Shown here piece by piece: positions 10,280 through 21,597 of a stretch of 64,000 nt of DNA (its first letter is position 1; every line of letters begins with the position of its first letter). This DNA is from Ctena decussata. Its lineage: Eukaryota; Mollusca; Bivalvia; Lucinida; Lucinidae. The position numbers and the translations under genes are program-made. Where the stretch lies: contig OZ022502.1 of assembly GCA_963989385.1 (NCBI GenBank), forward strand, positions 50,647,454-50,711,453, given 5' to 3'. The notes below the pieces were generated by a model. That model was not told the origin of the DNA and made no database searches. It was given only the letters and a program-made list of their open reading frames with translations.

Positions 10280-10560
10280 CGCTGGGGTTATACCAATTTC
10301 CCTACCTGTCATGCAAAAATAGCTGTCAGAGACAATCAACAGCAATACTGACTCAGTCGATGGTCACAAGCAAAACTATCATATACTGCTGTTGGTATGA
10401 GAATGCTGTTGAATGAACTCTGGGTCAACAACCACTTTGCACAGTACCAGATCAGTACTGTCAACTGATCCAGTACTGTGCAAAGTGGCTGTCAACAGGG
10501 ATTTCAGTCAACCGCATCAAAATAAATTGAAATGACACTACTGTCAATGACAGTCAACAG
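10280..10560. repeat. foldback sequence with GTCAACA-type arms
   Basis: Inverted pair CCACTTTGCACAGTAC (10430-10445) and GTACTGTGCAAAGTGG (10473-10488) with an inner CAGTACTG palindrome. Flanking inverted GTCAACA / TGTCAAC repeats extend the structure. Probably an unclassified MITE. Confidence 0.6.
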
Positions 10561-11684
10561 TTCTGAATACTTGTAGCAAACTTTCTTTCTTATAAGCGCA
10601 TCAACGAAGTACTGTATAGTAAAAGAAAATTTAAAAGTTTAGCATTTCGGAGAAAAGCTGCTTACAGTCACAGAATGATAGAGAATCTTCACAAGTGAAA
10701 ATGAAAGATACGATCGCATTTTCAGCTTATCCTAACAAGCAAACAAAGGGATGAGCCAGTAAAAGTATGTGCATTTATAGTATAATATGCCTCAGAATTT
10801 ACTGTGATGTGCGCTTATAGGAGCATATGCACTAATTAGTTCGAATACGGTAATTAATTCACCAGAATAAACTCACGTGGAAACTTCCCCCATTTAAAGT
10901 ATTTAGAGCAAATATGGTGATCTCGACTGAAAACAATTTTTCAAACATATCAAAATTTGATATCACTGTACAAACACCAAATAAGCCAACAAGTTCTAAA
11001 TTTCTCTTTCTCACTTATATAGTGAAAATATTTTTGATCTTTATAAGAGCTCAACAACCAATTCCGACCTTTTATGAATCGATAATTTCAATGAAACCCT
11101 GTTTGGAGATTAGAAGGTCGATAAACTCAAGATCCAACTGTTTCTACTTGGACATTTTGGTATGCTGCCGATGGCTTGGCGTGTGGTTATGTATGCTTTG
11201 TACCACTATTACCCTAAACAATAGGACCCTTAGCTTGTCTATTAAATACTACAAACTAGGTAATATTTGTAACAATTTGATATTTGCAAAACTTCACAAA
11301 TGCCAAGTTTCGTAAAAATAAAACTATCAAAACTATCATGAAATGCTTACAGCTTTTATCAATCTAAAGAACCATTATCAATATTGCAAATTCTCAACTT
11401 CAACATGAATTCGCAAAAATCAGCATTTGCAAATATTCACAATTTGTCCATGACAAGCTGTCCATGGTTGGCTCTCCAGGGGCAAGCTGTCCAGTGGGGC
11501 AAGATAAACTGAGAAACAGGCATCTACACAGAGCACTTATTGTGAGAGATTCTCCTGTCCAAACTTCAGTTGCTCAGCAGGAGTCCTGACATGAAAAAAT
11601 TTGTGACACATCAGCAAACAGAATCATGTTGCTGTTCTTGACACCATAGATGTGCACTTGTTGGTAAGTGAAACAACTTCTTTA
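10561..11684. other. non-coding, one weak exon-like segment rejected
   Basis: The 133-codon plus frame at 10914-11315 has low-complexity AT-rich composition and no domain. Nothing else supported. Confidence 0.5.
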
Positions 11685-11909
11685 AAGGTGAAATTACATG
11701 GTGACACATGTTGCATGTGTCAGGCGACCATTTTTGTTGCAAGCAGGTTATTTTTTGACAATTAGACATGTTGCATGCAACAGGTTCGAGTCATGTAACA
11801 TCTGTTTTTCGGGGTGTTTACACAGTGATACAGGTTGCATGGCATATGTGTCATGCAACAGCATGACACACATGTCATGCAACATGTGTCACTGTGTAAA
11901 CACACCTCA
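11685..11909. mobile_element. MITE family E (TGTTGCATG-rich), copy 1
   Basis: The left end GGTGAAATTACATGGTGACA and right end GTGTCACTGTGTAAACACACC are inverted. The interior is saturated with ACATGTTGCATG and its complement. Copy 2 is at 27697-27897. Confidence 0.75.
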
Positions 11910-12194
11910 CCAAGACTTAGCAATTCAGAATTTTAAGAAAGACTCAGAAATTCTGTATTTTCTTTTTTATCACATTTTTTCTTCTTTTTGCCTTGCGTTT
12001 GGCAACAAATCACCGAACCATGATATTTTCCACATGGATTACTTGCAACAATTACTTTTGATGTTGTGGTTCCAGGTGGTCTACTTATACTAATCTATCC
12101 ATCAGGTGTGACGCAAGCATCACTGGTTGCATAAAAGTCAAATTAAGTTACGCCACGCTATATCAAGCATAAATGTCGAAGTTTCAACAGTAGA

Positions 12195-12662
12195 GACGGG
12201 CTTCCATGGCCTAGTGGCTAAGAGCACTGACTATTATACATCAGGGCCCAGTTGTTCAAAGCAGCGTTAGCTTAACGAGCTCGTTAAGAGGTCAATTCGT
12301 TAGGTGTTTTATGACTTTATAACCAAATACACTGATATTTTTTGTTGATAAAATGTGAGAAGCTTTTGCAGTGCAAAAGCTTTTCACATTTTTTCAACAA
12401 AAAATATTGGCTTATTTGAGATATTAACGGTTGAAAACTTAACGAAACGTTAACTAACGAGGTCGTTAGTTTTGAACAACCGGCCCCTGGTCTCTCACTG
12501 CTGTGGGTTTGAGCCTCTGGCAGCACACACATGAGAAAGCTAAGTTCTGCCTACAGAAGGTCAGGTTGTTTTTCCCTGGGCACTCTGCTTTTCACTTGCC
12601 TTTGCCTAATGATCGGCTTGACATAAGTGAAGTATTCTTGAAAGGGCCGTAAAAACCATATT
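12195..12662 (+). mobile_element. tRNA-headed SINE type C, split by a MITE
   Basis: Head starts near CTTCCATGGCCTAGTGGC (A-box-like) and resumes after the insertion with GGGTTTGAGCC (B-box-like). The tail GACATAAGTGAAGTATTC ... GGGCCGTAAAA is recognisably the SINE type B tail. The head is therefore different but the 3' part is shared. Interrupted at 12242-12489 by MITE G. Confidence 0.7.
12242..12489. mobile_element. MITE family G (CAGGGCCCAGTTGTTC ends), copy 1
   Basis: Inverted ends CAGGGCC(C)AGTTGTTCAAA / TTTGAACAACCGGCCCCTG, then inverted GTTAGCTTAACGAGCTCGTTA / TAACTAACGAGGTCGTTAG and a central AAGCTTTTGCAGTGCAAAAGC hairpin. The CAGGG start is hAT-like. No clear target duplication. A diverged copy is at 16467-16707. 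Confidence 0.8.
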
Positions 12663-13330
12663 AAACTAGAAAATGTGTTTATGAAACACTATGCCCCCAA
12701 CCTTATGCTTGCCTCTAAAGAAGATTTATCAGTTCATCTACATCTTAGCCTGTAACTGTATGCCAAATATACAAGGAACATAGCTTAGCGGTTCTTCAGA
12801 TATTTTGTTCACAAAGTTATTCATATACACATGTAGCTTCTTCGTATTCAAAATGCCTATGTCTGAAAATGGGACAAATTTTACCAAAAATTTATGGAAA
12901 AAGGCTCAAAAGTTAATCAGGTCATCTACACCTTAGTCCAAACCTGCATGCCAAATATAAGGATCCTAGCTTATGCTGTTCTTCAGATATTTTGTTCACA
13001 AGCTCCTTCCTATACAAAATGCCTAAGTCCGAAAAAGGGGCATAACTCAGTCAAAAATTAACCAATGTGTTTCAAAACTTAATCAGGTCATCTACACCTT
13101 AGGCAATGTCTCCCTGTAAAAAATCATGATCCTACCATCACGGGTTCTCAAGATATTTTGTTCACAAGGTTCCATAGGCTTACAATGCACTAAGTCGAAA
13201 AAGGGGCATAACTCCATCAAAAGTTCACGATTTTTTTTCAAAAGTTAATCAGGTCATCTACACCTTGGGCAATGTCATCCTGCAAAAAACACAATCCTAG
13301 CATCAGGGATGCTCATGTTGAGGAGCAGTC
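12660..13330 (+). repeat. tandem-core element E5, 166-bp units
   Basis: AATCAGGTCATCTACACCTT recurs at 12915, 13081 and 13247 (exactly 166 bp apart) with an earlier diverged unit at about 12728. Each unit holds CTTCAGATATTTTGTTCACA or a variant, and AAAAAGGGGCATAACT. Termini are not clear. Unit length matches the roughly 160-bp cores reported for pearl elements (family knowledge). Confidence 0.75.
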
Positions 13331-13419
13331 TGAACAGAACCAACACTTTTGTTCCTGCAAGCTCCCACTGCCTAAGATTTTTCAATTTGTCTTATGTCCA
13401 TTGGAGTTGCAGCAATTCA

Positions 13420-13560
13420 AGCCATACTAGGCCAACTTAATACTTGGAATTTTTTACGTCAAAATGATGTTGCATTAATGTCAAAACGTTGCATCAAAGT
13501 CAGTACAATGGCATGGCATTACAGCATCATGTGCCTATTGGGTATACAGTCCAGAAAAAA
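13420..13560. repeat. diverged MITE A-like half
   Basis: ATGTGCCTATTGGGTA at the right and degenerate ACGTCAAAATGATGTTGCA arms resemble the family A palindromes. The left end is decayed. Confidence 0.4.
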
Positions 13561-13750
13561 TGATTTTTTATCAATTTTGTTTTAACCATTTGCTGTGTTC
13601 TCTTTTTATGTCTTTTTTGCTAATAACTGTTATGGCAGTTAATCAGATAAATACGGTCATGAACTCAATTAAGTGGCTCATTTCTCCCTTGTATGGGGAA
13701 AATAGATAGGCAATACTAAAAACAAAGTTCCTTACAGCTTGTCACCACAA

Positions 13751-14625
13751 TAGCGATAACAGAGTATCGGCAAATTTACAGCTTCCCTTCTGACAACAGT
13801 GCAAAATCGGTCATTTACAAATTAACATTTTCTCATGAAATTTTGTTATTTTCAAAAAAAGAAAATTATTTTGATGTAAATATAACCTTTGTCCTTCATT
13901 ATTCCATATTTGTTAAATGAAGTATAATCGAACAGCGGAGAAACAAATATTCAAAGCGAGTACCTATATGTGAAATTTTACCGCATAGCGGCAGCCATTT
14001 TTTTCCCAATTTGATTGGTTCAGTCATGTCATGACCCCTTGTTGTTTTGACGTAGCTCATTTGCATAACCAATCAAATTACAAATTTTTTAATTTATTCA
14101 GTATGACGTAGAATTGATCAATGAATCTCATGGTTATTTTTATTTTTAGATTTTCCGTATATTTCCGTAAAAAAATGGGCTGCAAAGATTGGTCAATTTT
14201 CGGAAGCGAATATCTTCGCTATTTATGCATCCGAAAGCAAACGAAAGGTACCCTAATGAAGCTGAGGGTTTCCTCTACAAACTGGAGTTAATTTTAGAAG
14301 TGTAAACATTAGCGCATCTGTGCGCAAAGCATTAAAACACACCCACTGTTTACACAGTCGGCAATGGCGCGACAGAAAATCTGATACACCGCGACAGGTA
14401 AAACATAAAAATACTTAACTGAGCGATGTGTAAATTGAATTGATCGATCGATAAAATTGTCAGACAAAACTTGAGGGGTTGTGTAGTTTGACATAACATA
14501 ACTTTTTTATTTCTATACGGATTTTGAAAATTTAAACATCTTTATTATTCTAATCAATTGAACTTTCTCATACTGTTTTTATTTTTGGAAAAATCGCAAT
14601 TTTAAGAAATGCTCTGTTATCGCTA
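13751..14625. mobile_element. hAT-like non-autonomous element with 7-bp duplication
   Basis: Inverted ends TAGCGATAACAGAG / CTCTGTTATCGCTA, with the 7-bp duplication ACCACAA outside each end (13744-13750, 14626-14632). The TAGCG start fits the hAT terminal pattern. The 875-bp interior has no transposase. It contains an inner 13-bp inverted repeat AATTTGATTGGTT / AACCAATCAAATT (14008-14020, 14067-14079). Confidence 0.85.
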
Positions 14626-14914
14626 ACCACAATTGCAACGGCTGATCAGTGCCTTTGTTGTCTGTACAATATCCCACCTACAAACAAGAGCTGTCAGAAG
14701 ACAACAGAGTGTAAACTAATTATGGGAGCTTGGCTCACATGCAAAGCATTAAGACAAATGACACTGGACTTGTAATATAGGTCAACTGACCAGTAAGAGG
14801 TCATTTGCAGCATCAGACTGAATGATTATCCTAAGTTTGATGCATACCTGTATCTATCATGTATGACAAAATCACTGAACCATGAAATATAGGAGTGACC
14901 TAGAAGTAGTATGA

Positions 14915-15814
14915 TTGACTGAATGATTTATTGCTTAACGTCCACGGTAAACAACTATGGTCATGTCGGGACCGTCAGTTAACCTAACCACACTATTCCT
15001 GGGCAGGCTTAGACCTCCTAAGCGTTTAACCAGTACTACTCTCTTGTTGAGGCACTCCAGCAAGTGGTTTTTCGAAGTTTATACTTAAAGGATAAAGAAA
15101 CAGCAAATTCCACTTACATGGTTCAGTTTACTACCATTTCTCGTAGTCAGATTTGTCCAGTAGAGTTTTTGAAATTCATTGGCATGCTCTCAAGCTTGGA
15201 AAGTAATCTCTTGCAATGTATTTTTTTTCAGTTTCATAATGGCGGCCTCAAGATAACCATTATTGCTGTAGGGGTGGCATGTTTCAAGCACATTCTTGAA
15301 AATTACCATTTCATATAAAATTAACATGAAATCAGTTCAGAAGAATTTATCCTTATATCTTATAGCAATTATTTTCATAAGTAATATCTTTTTGGAACAC
15401 GAAAAGATGCATAAGTGTAGCTGACACTGCAAACAACCCTTTGCTGAAATGGTCATATTCCAAAACAGATCAGGTGATTAGTGATGACATCATTTCTGTT
15501 GTGATGTCACAATGGATGGTTCTCAGCTTTATTAAAATTAAAATGAACCTCATTAAAGGCTGGAAACCAGAAGGAATATTTTTACTATTGGAAAACCCAC
15601 CTCCAAACAAAAAATGATAAAAATAGATAAAAGAGGTCATGCAATATGCTGCAAGTCAGTATTTAGCTACGAGAAATGGTTTTGGGTATGTTAAACCTAA
15701 AATTTTGATATTTAAGCATCTTTAAAGAAAAAAGTTCCACTAAAAACCACTTGCTGGAGTGCCTCAACAAGAGAGTAAGTGCACATACTTTCGCCAGTAA
15801 CTGACAACTGCCCT
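14915..15814 (-). mobile_element. headless SINE type A with 14-bp duplication, interrupted
   Basis: SINE A sequence at 14915-15036 and 15778-15814, minus strand. The tRNA head is absent (5' truncation, as in target-primed reverse transcription). The duplication TAGAAGTAGTATGA lies at 14901-14914 and 15815-15828. Split by the TA-flanked element 15039-15775. Confidence 0.9.
15039..15775. mobile_element. TA-flanked TIR element (Tc1/mariner-like MITE) in SINE A
   Basis: Perfect 34-bp terminal inverted repeats (15039-15072 and 15742-15775) starting CTCTCTTGTTGAGGCACTCC. TA duplicates at 15037-15038 and 15776-15777. A second inverted pair (ACCATTTCTCGTAG / CTACGAGAAATGGT) extends the symmetry to about 120 bp. 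Length 737 bp, no transposase. Exact repair to the SINE sequence on removal proves the boundaries. Confidence 0.95.
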
Positions 15815-16466
15815 TAGAAGTAGTATGAGGGTGGTAAAATGTTGCAGTGACAAAGACTCCTCAGTATGATGCAAATCAATTAAATAGTGTTAGACACACC
15901 AGGCAAAATCACTGGACAATGAAATATAGGTCACAATGACCTACAAATAGTATGAGGGTATCCTCAGTGTCTGAGTGACCAATGTCCAAAGTATGATCCA
16001 TATCTATTATAAAATGTAGGCGAAATATGGCAAAATCACTGGACCATGAAAAACAGGTCACAGTGACTTAAAAAACCACAGAACTGTATGTGTCACCTGT
16101 CTGCACATTGTCATGAAGCAGAGTCTAAAGACGATCTTGAAATGGACTAGATCCAGTCCTCACCAGTCATATGATCAGTACCGTCAACAATTAAATATAT
16201 AGGGTGAGTTTGCATATGCCAGAAAACAGGTTCATGAATCATACAGTACTGTTTCCCAAGAAGGTCCTCCGTTAGTTATTGGACAACTGATTACCGATCC
16301 CCAGGGATCCATACAGTATCCCTAATTGACCTTAGCTGTCTTGATTTTCAGTAGTCTTTCTTTGTCTCCTTAAATGGTCAATAATAAAATTAGTTCTGGA
16401 TTTCATCTGACCATAGGGACAGAAAAGTGTGCTGGCTTCTTCAGAGGAAAGCAGATTTCATGTGAC

Positions 16467-16707
16467 CAGGGCTGGGCTGTTGAAAACTAAAGATGTCAGT
16501 TAACGAGACATTAAAATTTCAAACATTTTATACACAAAATCAGCCTTTTATGCGAAAAAATTGTGGGAAACTTTTGCCTTGCAAAAGCCCCTCTCATTTT
16601 TTCAGCAAAAAATATTAGCACACCTGATTCAATGGGTTCTAGACTTAACAAATCCTCAACCAATAACTTTAAGCTAATGTCATGCTTTGAACTGGTGCCC
16701 CGGGCCT
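16467..16707. mobile_element. MITE family G, diverged copy 2
   Basis: CAGGGCTGGGCTGTTGAAAA at the left and GAACTGGTGCCCCGGGCC at the right, with the inner CTTTTGCCTTGCAAAAG hairpin and CAGCAAAAAATATT shared with 12242-12489. Confidence 0.7.
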
Positions 16708-16725
16708 TACACTCCCAGCAACACT

Positions 16726-16850
16726 CCCAGCAGACACACAAGGTTCAAACAACACTGAATCAAGCTACTTAATGTCATGAAGCTGAATCAGCTTGGATTC
16801 AATGTAGATTCAACACTGCATGCCCAATGGGCTTGGTCATACAGAGAACT
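16726..16850. repeat. diverged palindrome, CCCAGCAGACACAC / GCATGCCCAATGGG
   Basis: Arms TTCAAACAACACTGAATC and GATTCAATGTAGATTCAAC fold back on each other. The ends recall family A. Incomplete symmetry, so an old copy. Confidence 0.5.
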
Positions 16851-16859
16851 GGGCCCCAA

Positions 16860-19720
16860 GTTTTAACGTCTCAACTGAAAGACTGGTGGATTGAGAACAT
16901 GAACCTGCTAATCCAAAACTAGTTGCAATTTCAAACCAAAGAGTAACTGGCAGTCAGTCAAGAGCTCTGTCTAATGAAAATTCAGAAACTATATGCAAAG
17001 TTTCATTTTATCAAAAGAACAAGATCTGCCACTCTTAAACATACTACATAGCCACTCTTAAACATACTGCTTGTGTACTGAAACCAAGAAGGCAAAAACC
17101 TCGATGTTTAAAAACAGACTCTTTCCTTTTTGGCTTGCGGCCCAAAGGCCGCAAGCCATATAGATCGAAAAGCTCGTTCCGGTTTGAGACTGCTTTTTCC
17201 ATGTTTATCTTCACATATACGAAAATTAAATCACAACAAACAGAAACCTCGTCTGATTTGTCTATTTTTATCTATGTCCGGTTTACTTCTTAACCTAACA
17301 ACTCTTAAAAATACCAGATGGGAATTCTGTTCTATTTTTGGTAGTAGTTTTATAAATAGGCTGACCCAGTTCGTTTTGACGTTTGCGTTCGAAAGAACAA
17401 TTTTCTTTTACAATTACGTCGGCCCGCCCACATTTGTTACTATGAAATGATTTTTGTATCTTTGAACCTGTCTGAATTAACTTTGCTCAGCTATCATTTT
17501 TGAATTAAACAAAGTAAACACTTTTTATCAAGCACCATTGTTTCGGTTAATAACGATGCTAAATTTAGCCTGAGCGCATTCGGCATAAAATTGTACTCAT
17601 ATATTTGAGCATATGCAGAGCGATTTTGTCCGAATGCTATTTGTCATCCAGGTAACGCAGATAAATGGTCAGCACATGTTAATGGTTGGTGCTAGTACTA
17701 GTATAAGTTTTGATTTCAGACTATCACGGCTTACTCGGCTCTGATAGGAGCGCAAACTGAAGTCAGTTTGTTTAAGCTATTCGAGTAATTGGGTGACTAC
17801 ATGGATTTAACCCCTGTTCACATAAACACATATGCCGAACGTGACCGGTATTCATGCAACAAGTTAAGAATAGAAAAAAAACATAAAGAACAACAGAATA
17901 CCATTTAATTGTGCTTTGTAAAGTAAATCATTTTATTTGCCGATAAATTGGTCATTGTTTTAACTGTAGGAGTGAATTATTGTGTCTAGTAGCGGCTGGA
18001 AGCTTCTTTTTAAAGGCGAGAAACAATGTTTACCACGAACTTTTAGCACACAACAACAAGCTTTTCAAACAAGCTTTTTGTCTTCAGCGGTGTCTTGACA
18101 AATGCCTTAGGGCATCGCGTAATTTAACTACTCAGAGCAGCCTGCACACTTGAGCCGGTGCATCAGTACAGGCTGATCAGAGTCTTTCGTTTTCGGTATA
18201 CGTATTTCCAATGATCCCAAAATCGTAAATGCTAATTGTGGGTGTATTGACAGGACAGCGCGTTTTAATGGGCTCATCTGTGTTTCCATAAAAACCCTAT
18301 AAAAATAAGAAAAAATCAAGTTCAAATTTATTGTCTAAATGCAGCAAGCAGGTGCCTTTGAGGAACTATTTTTCCTCATCAGTCATCAGATTTACCAAAT
18401 GAATGTATCCCTTCTATCTGTGTGGCTAAAATACGCACAGCTGAACATGTTATTTATATATGTGACCGTGTCTGACATTTTGAACCTTGTGGAGGTGCGA
18501 CGTTTACGTCACGAAACGTCAGATGATAATTACGTCATAAATCACATAAAGTTAATTGGGTTTCCGCGCACTGACTAATAGCGTCAAAGCGTCAACCTGA
18601 AAAGAGTGATTCAACATTTCTATAGGCGTCTTTAATTTCCTTCATCTACGCTCTTTTAAGATTGTTCGAATTTTAGATCTTTGAAAAGTGATGCCATGAG
18701 CCCGAGTTATAAGAGTTTATCCAGCTTGTATGTAAATTGTATCCAATCAGTGAAATGAAAACAATAAATCAAGTTTGTGCGAATTTTGTTCGCTTTTGCA
18801 GTAATCCTTTGCGCGATTTCTTTGTGTTTCTCGAAATATATTCTGGAAGGACAAATAAATATGAAAATGTTAACTTAAAACAAAAAATTCCGATGGCTCA
18901 GAATGTCAGAGCCTGTCACAAACATGGTAACCCCAGTGAAAATTAATGCACTCGCATTGTAGCAGTAATGGCAGGAAACGGTGAAATGGACATAATTCAG
19001 CATAAAAAGCATTTCCTACTGACTATCGACACGTCCATGAAGTGCCCTGGAAACCTGTTATAGAGATGCAGGTATTAAAAGAGAAGAGTGGACAATTTTA
19101 GAATCGTAAAAATGTGAAACTCTTTGAGGCTGACTCTAAGGAACTCATTGACAGCTTTGTGACAGTGGATGTGCGACTGGTCTGTCTCTCTCAGCCAGAA
19201 CCGAACCAGCACTCGAAAAAATAGAAACGTGCCACACCGTCATTTCCTGTCTGCAAGGAAGGTATAGTCTATGCCATCAGCATATAATGTGATCGTTTCA
19301 GCCCTATGGGGATTCATAAAATGTGTTTAGGTGCAAACGAAAAATAAGGGACTAATGATCAGTCTAGCATCTAACAGAAAGTCAATATCCATCGCTAAGG
19401 CAAACCGGCCAAAGGCGTGCTGTCGCACCTTGACAGTACACCTGCTCACATAATTACGATGGCTATGACTGCGCTGCATGGCTGTTGATTACTTGCACCT
19501 TTATCTGATAAAAGAAATTATGCCAGTAATTATGACGTCATTTCGATTGCAGAGGGGTTTTTTGACATGCAAGAAGAATCTTTGTATGCAGCTGGGATCT
19601 AGTCACTGCAGCATCGCTGGCCTACGATGCTGTAATGTTGGGAAATAAATGTAACAAGCAGTGTACGATAACAACTTCATATTTAGGCCAAGAGCTTTCC
19701 ATTAAGTTCCCATAGTTCTC
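16860..19720. other. non-coding, less repetitive 2.9-kb stretch
   Basis: Contains a perfect hairpin GGCTTGCGGCC-caaa-GGCCGCAAGCC (17132-17157) and the CRE-like cluster at 18504-18537. A short open plus stretch near 19115-19215 (reading VKLFEADSKELIDSF) is broken upstream and downstream and could be a decayed gene fragment. No complete gene supported. Confidence 0.45.
18504..18537. promoter_or_regulatory. cluster of CRE-like sites
   Basis: TTACGTCA at 18504-18511 and 18530-18537, with AACGTCAG between. These match the half or full cAMP-response/AP-1-type core. Lies in what would be the dystrophin 5' intron. Function is only a possibility; no promoter elements beside it. Confidence 0.3.
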
Positions 19721-19736
19721 CTTTCTGTTGTCTTTA

Positions 19737-20002
19737 GCCGGCGTAGCGCAATCGATAGAACACCTGACTCATAAGTCAGAGGTCCTGGGTTCAGTACCCG
19801 GCTTGGCCACATACTTTTGTTTCCCTTTCCGCTTATTCAAGAAGGGCAGTTGTCAGTTACTGGCGAAAGTATGTGCACTTAGTACTATTAACCGCTTAGG
19901 AGGTCTAAGCCTGCCCAGGAATAGTGTGGTTAGGTTAACTGACCGCCCCGACATGACCATAGCTGTTTACCGTGGAGGTTAAGCAACAAATTATTCAATC
20001 AA
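19737..20002 (+). mobile_element. tRNA-derived SINE type A, full length, 13-bp duplication
   Basis: Starts GCCGGCGTAGCGCAATCG (A box), then ACTCATAAGT and GGTTCAGTACCC (B box with one change). Ends in the GTTAAGCAACAAATTATTC tail. TCTGTTGTCTTTA occurs at 19724-19736 and 20003-20015. A clean, fairly recent insertion. Confidence 0.93.
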
Positions 20003-20015
20003 TCTGTTGTCTTTA

Positions 20016-21270
20016 ACACCTTGTAAAAACGTGGCAAGCCTTTCCTTTTAAAAGGAAACTTTATTTATTGTTCAAGATGCTTTTCTTAAAACGGTTACCT
20101 GTGAAAAAGCTGCTTTGAGATTGTCCCCACAATTTTCACCAGCTTTAAATGGACAGATAGTACTCCAAAGGCCGTTCAATATTTGTTTTACCGTAACTCC
20201 TATAATATTTGCAGCACCTTAACCAATTACCGTAAACTGCCTAAATCAAAATGACCTCACTATCCAATTATGCATCAAAAATTGCTAGCAAAATGGCAAA
20301 GATTGCAGACCTTGATCAGACTGCTCCTATGCCTGCACTGTTTATCAAAGCAGGTCTTTTTTTTTCTTTTTTCTTTTCATATTCAGGGTCATTTTGGTAA
20401 TTCTTTGTTAAGCTTAACAACAGTTGTTTGTTGCATGAAGAGTCTGGATATATGCAACTTTTTTTTGATCTGCCAGGTGTCATATAGGCAGTGATTAAAA
20501 TTAAATGTATGCAAAGAAATTCAATGATACATTTTTAAGTAGCTTGCTTAACCTGTTTTTAATAGGAGAAAATCTGATATAACTTTTGAAGAAGCAAGTT
20601 CTCCAAATATCATCATAAAATGTGTACCCTGTGTCTTCTAATAAATGCCCTGGGGTGGGGCTGCAATTTACCTAATTTCATTGCTGACTTTCACTGGAAA
20701 TTCCACCAAGATTCCAGTGGAAATTACAGTGGAATCTATGTGTGTGTTTTCTCTGGGGCTATTATAACTGGCGTTCTTGCAAGATGTATACAAACTTTGG
20801 TGTGGTCTGGAGAGTTTTGTATGTATCTGGCCACTTCTTTTTTTACAGAGAAGGCGAGAAGGCCTTTTTTTAGAGAGGGGGCATTTAGTAAAAGAAATAG
20901 AGTATGTTCTGGGATCTCATTTTCAGTTAGAGAAAATTCAGTTTATATCCTTGATATCACTCACATTTTCTCATTTGATGCATTTACAGACATCACTGAT
21001 CTCTCAAAAATACTTTGTATTCCAAAATTAATCTGACACCTATGCCAACAGTTCAACACCTATTACATGTCCTCAGATCAATATTAAGGATAATTCACAA
21101 CATTTATAACATTTAATCAAATCATAAAACATTAATTGCCCACTAAAACACTTTAACTACTAAAATACGGTCATTGCAACACTATTTGAGCTATAAAAGT
21201 AGCTTTTACAGGCCCAGTAAAACACCTAAAGAAAATGAAACCACAACGGTTACTGAATTTTTCCCAACAC
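20016..21270. other. non-coding
   Basis: A family D fragment near 20285-20350 (GCAGACCTTGATCAGACTGC) and a hairpin at 20690-20730 (CACTGGAAATTCCACC with ATTCCAGTGGAAATT). The 138-codon plus frame at 20620-21036 lacks any domain, homology or splice context. Confidence 0.5.
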
Positions 21271-21277
21271 ATTATAG

Positions 21278-21597
21278 ACATTGAAGCCAAATTCAAACAC
21301 CTATTTCACCAGTTTTCTAAAGTTCTATTACTGTTTGTGACCTACAATACCTTCCAGTTTCGATACACTGATGTATAAATGAATGCAAAAACTATCAAAG
21401 AACAGGTTCAATGTCATACATGCATTTGCATCTGTACTCATCACAGAGATGCAGGTTTTGCTATGTTGAAGCCAAATTCAAACACCTATTTCACCGGCTT
21501 TCTTTCTTGACCTGCAATATCTGCCAGTTTTGATGCACTGATGTCTAAATGCAAGTAAAGCTATTAAAGAACTCATTCTGTACACACATTAACCTCT
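21278..21597. repeat. two degenerate direct repeats of about 190 bp
   Basis: TTGAAGCCAAATTCAAACAC begins units at about 21277 and 21467. Both continue with CTATTTCACC and end near an AAAGAAC motif. Adjacent to the satellite that follows. Confidence 0.7.

Larger units (their letters stand above)
14685..16100. repeat. tandem-core element E6, about 125-bp units, interrupted
   Basis: Begins near ACAAGAGCTGTCAGAAGACA. Units share CAAAATCACTGgACCATGAAA and AGTATGAGGGT at 14868, 15904 and 16030. Removing the 914 bp inserted at 14915-15828 restores spacing of about 122-126 bp. Host of the nested SINE and MITE below. Confidence 0.7.

Noticed and set aside
10860..10915. Minus exon with TTTTCAG acceptor and GTGAGT donor
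   Set aside because: 54 bp, wrong phase for the 62-bp exon, peptide without resemblance to anything.
19115..19215. Retrotransposon or gene fragment (VKLFEADSKELIDSF)
   Set aside because: Open for only about 33 codons with stops on both sides; no family recognised.
20620..21036. 138-codon plus frame
   Set aside because: AT-rich, no domain, no donor/acceptor, overlapping alternative frame of similar quality.
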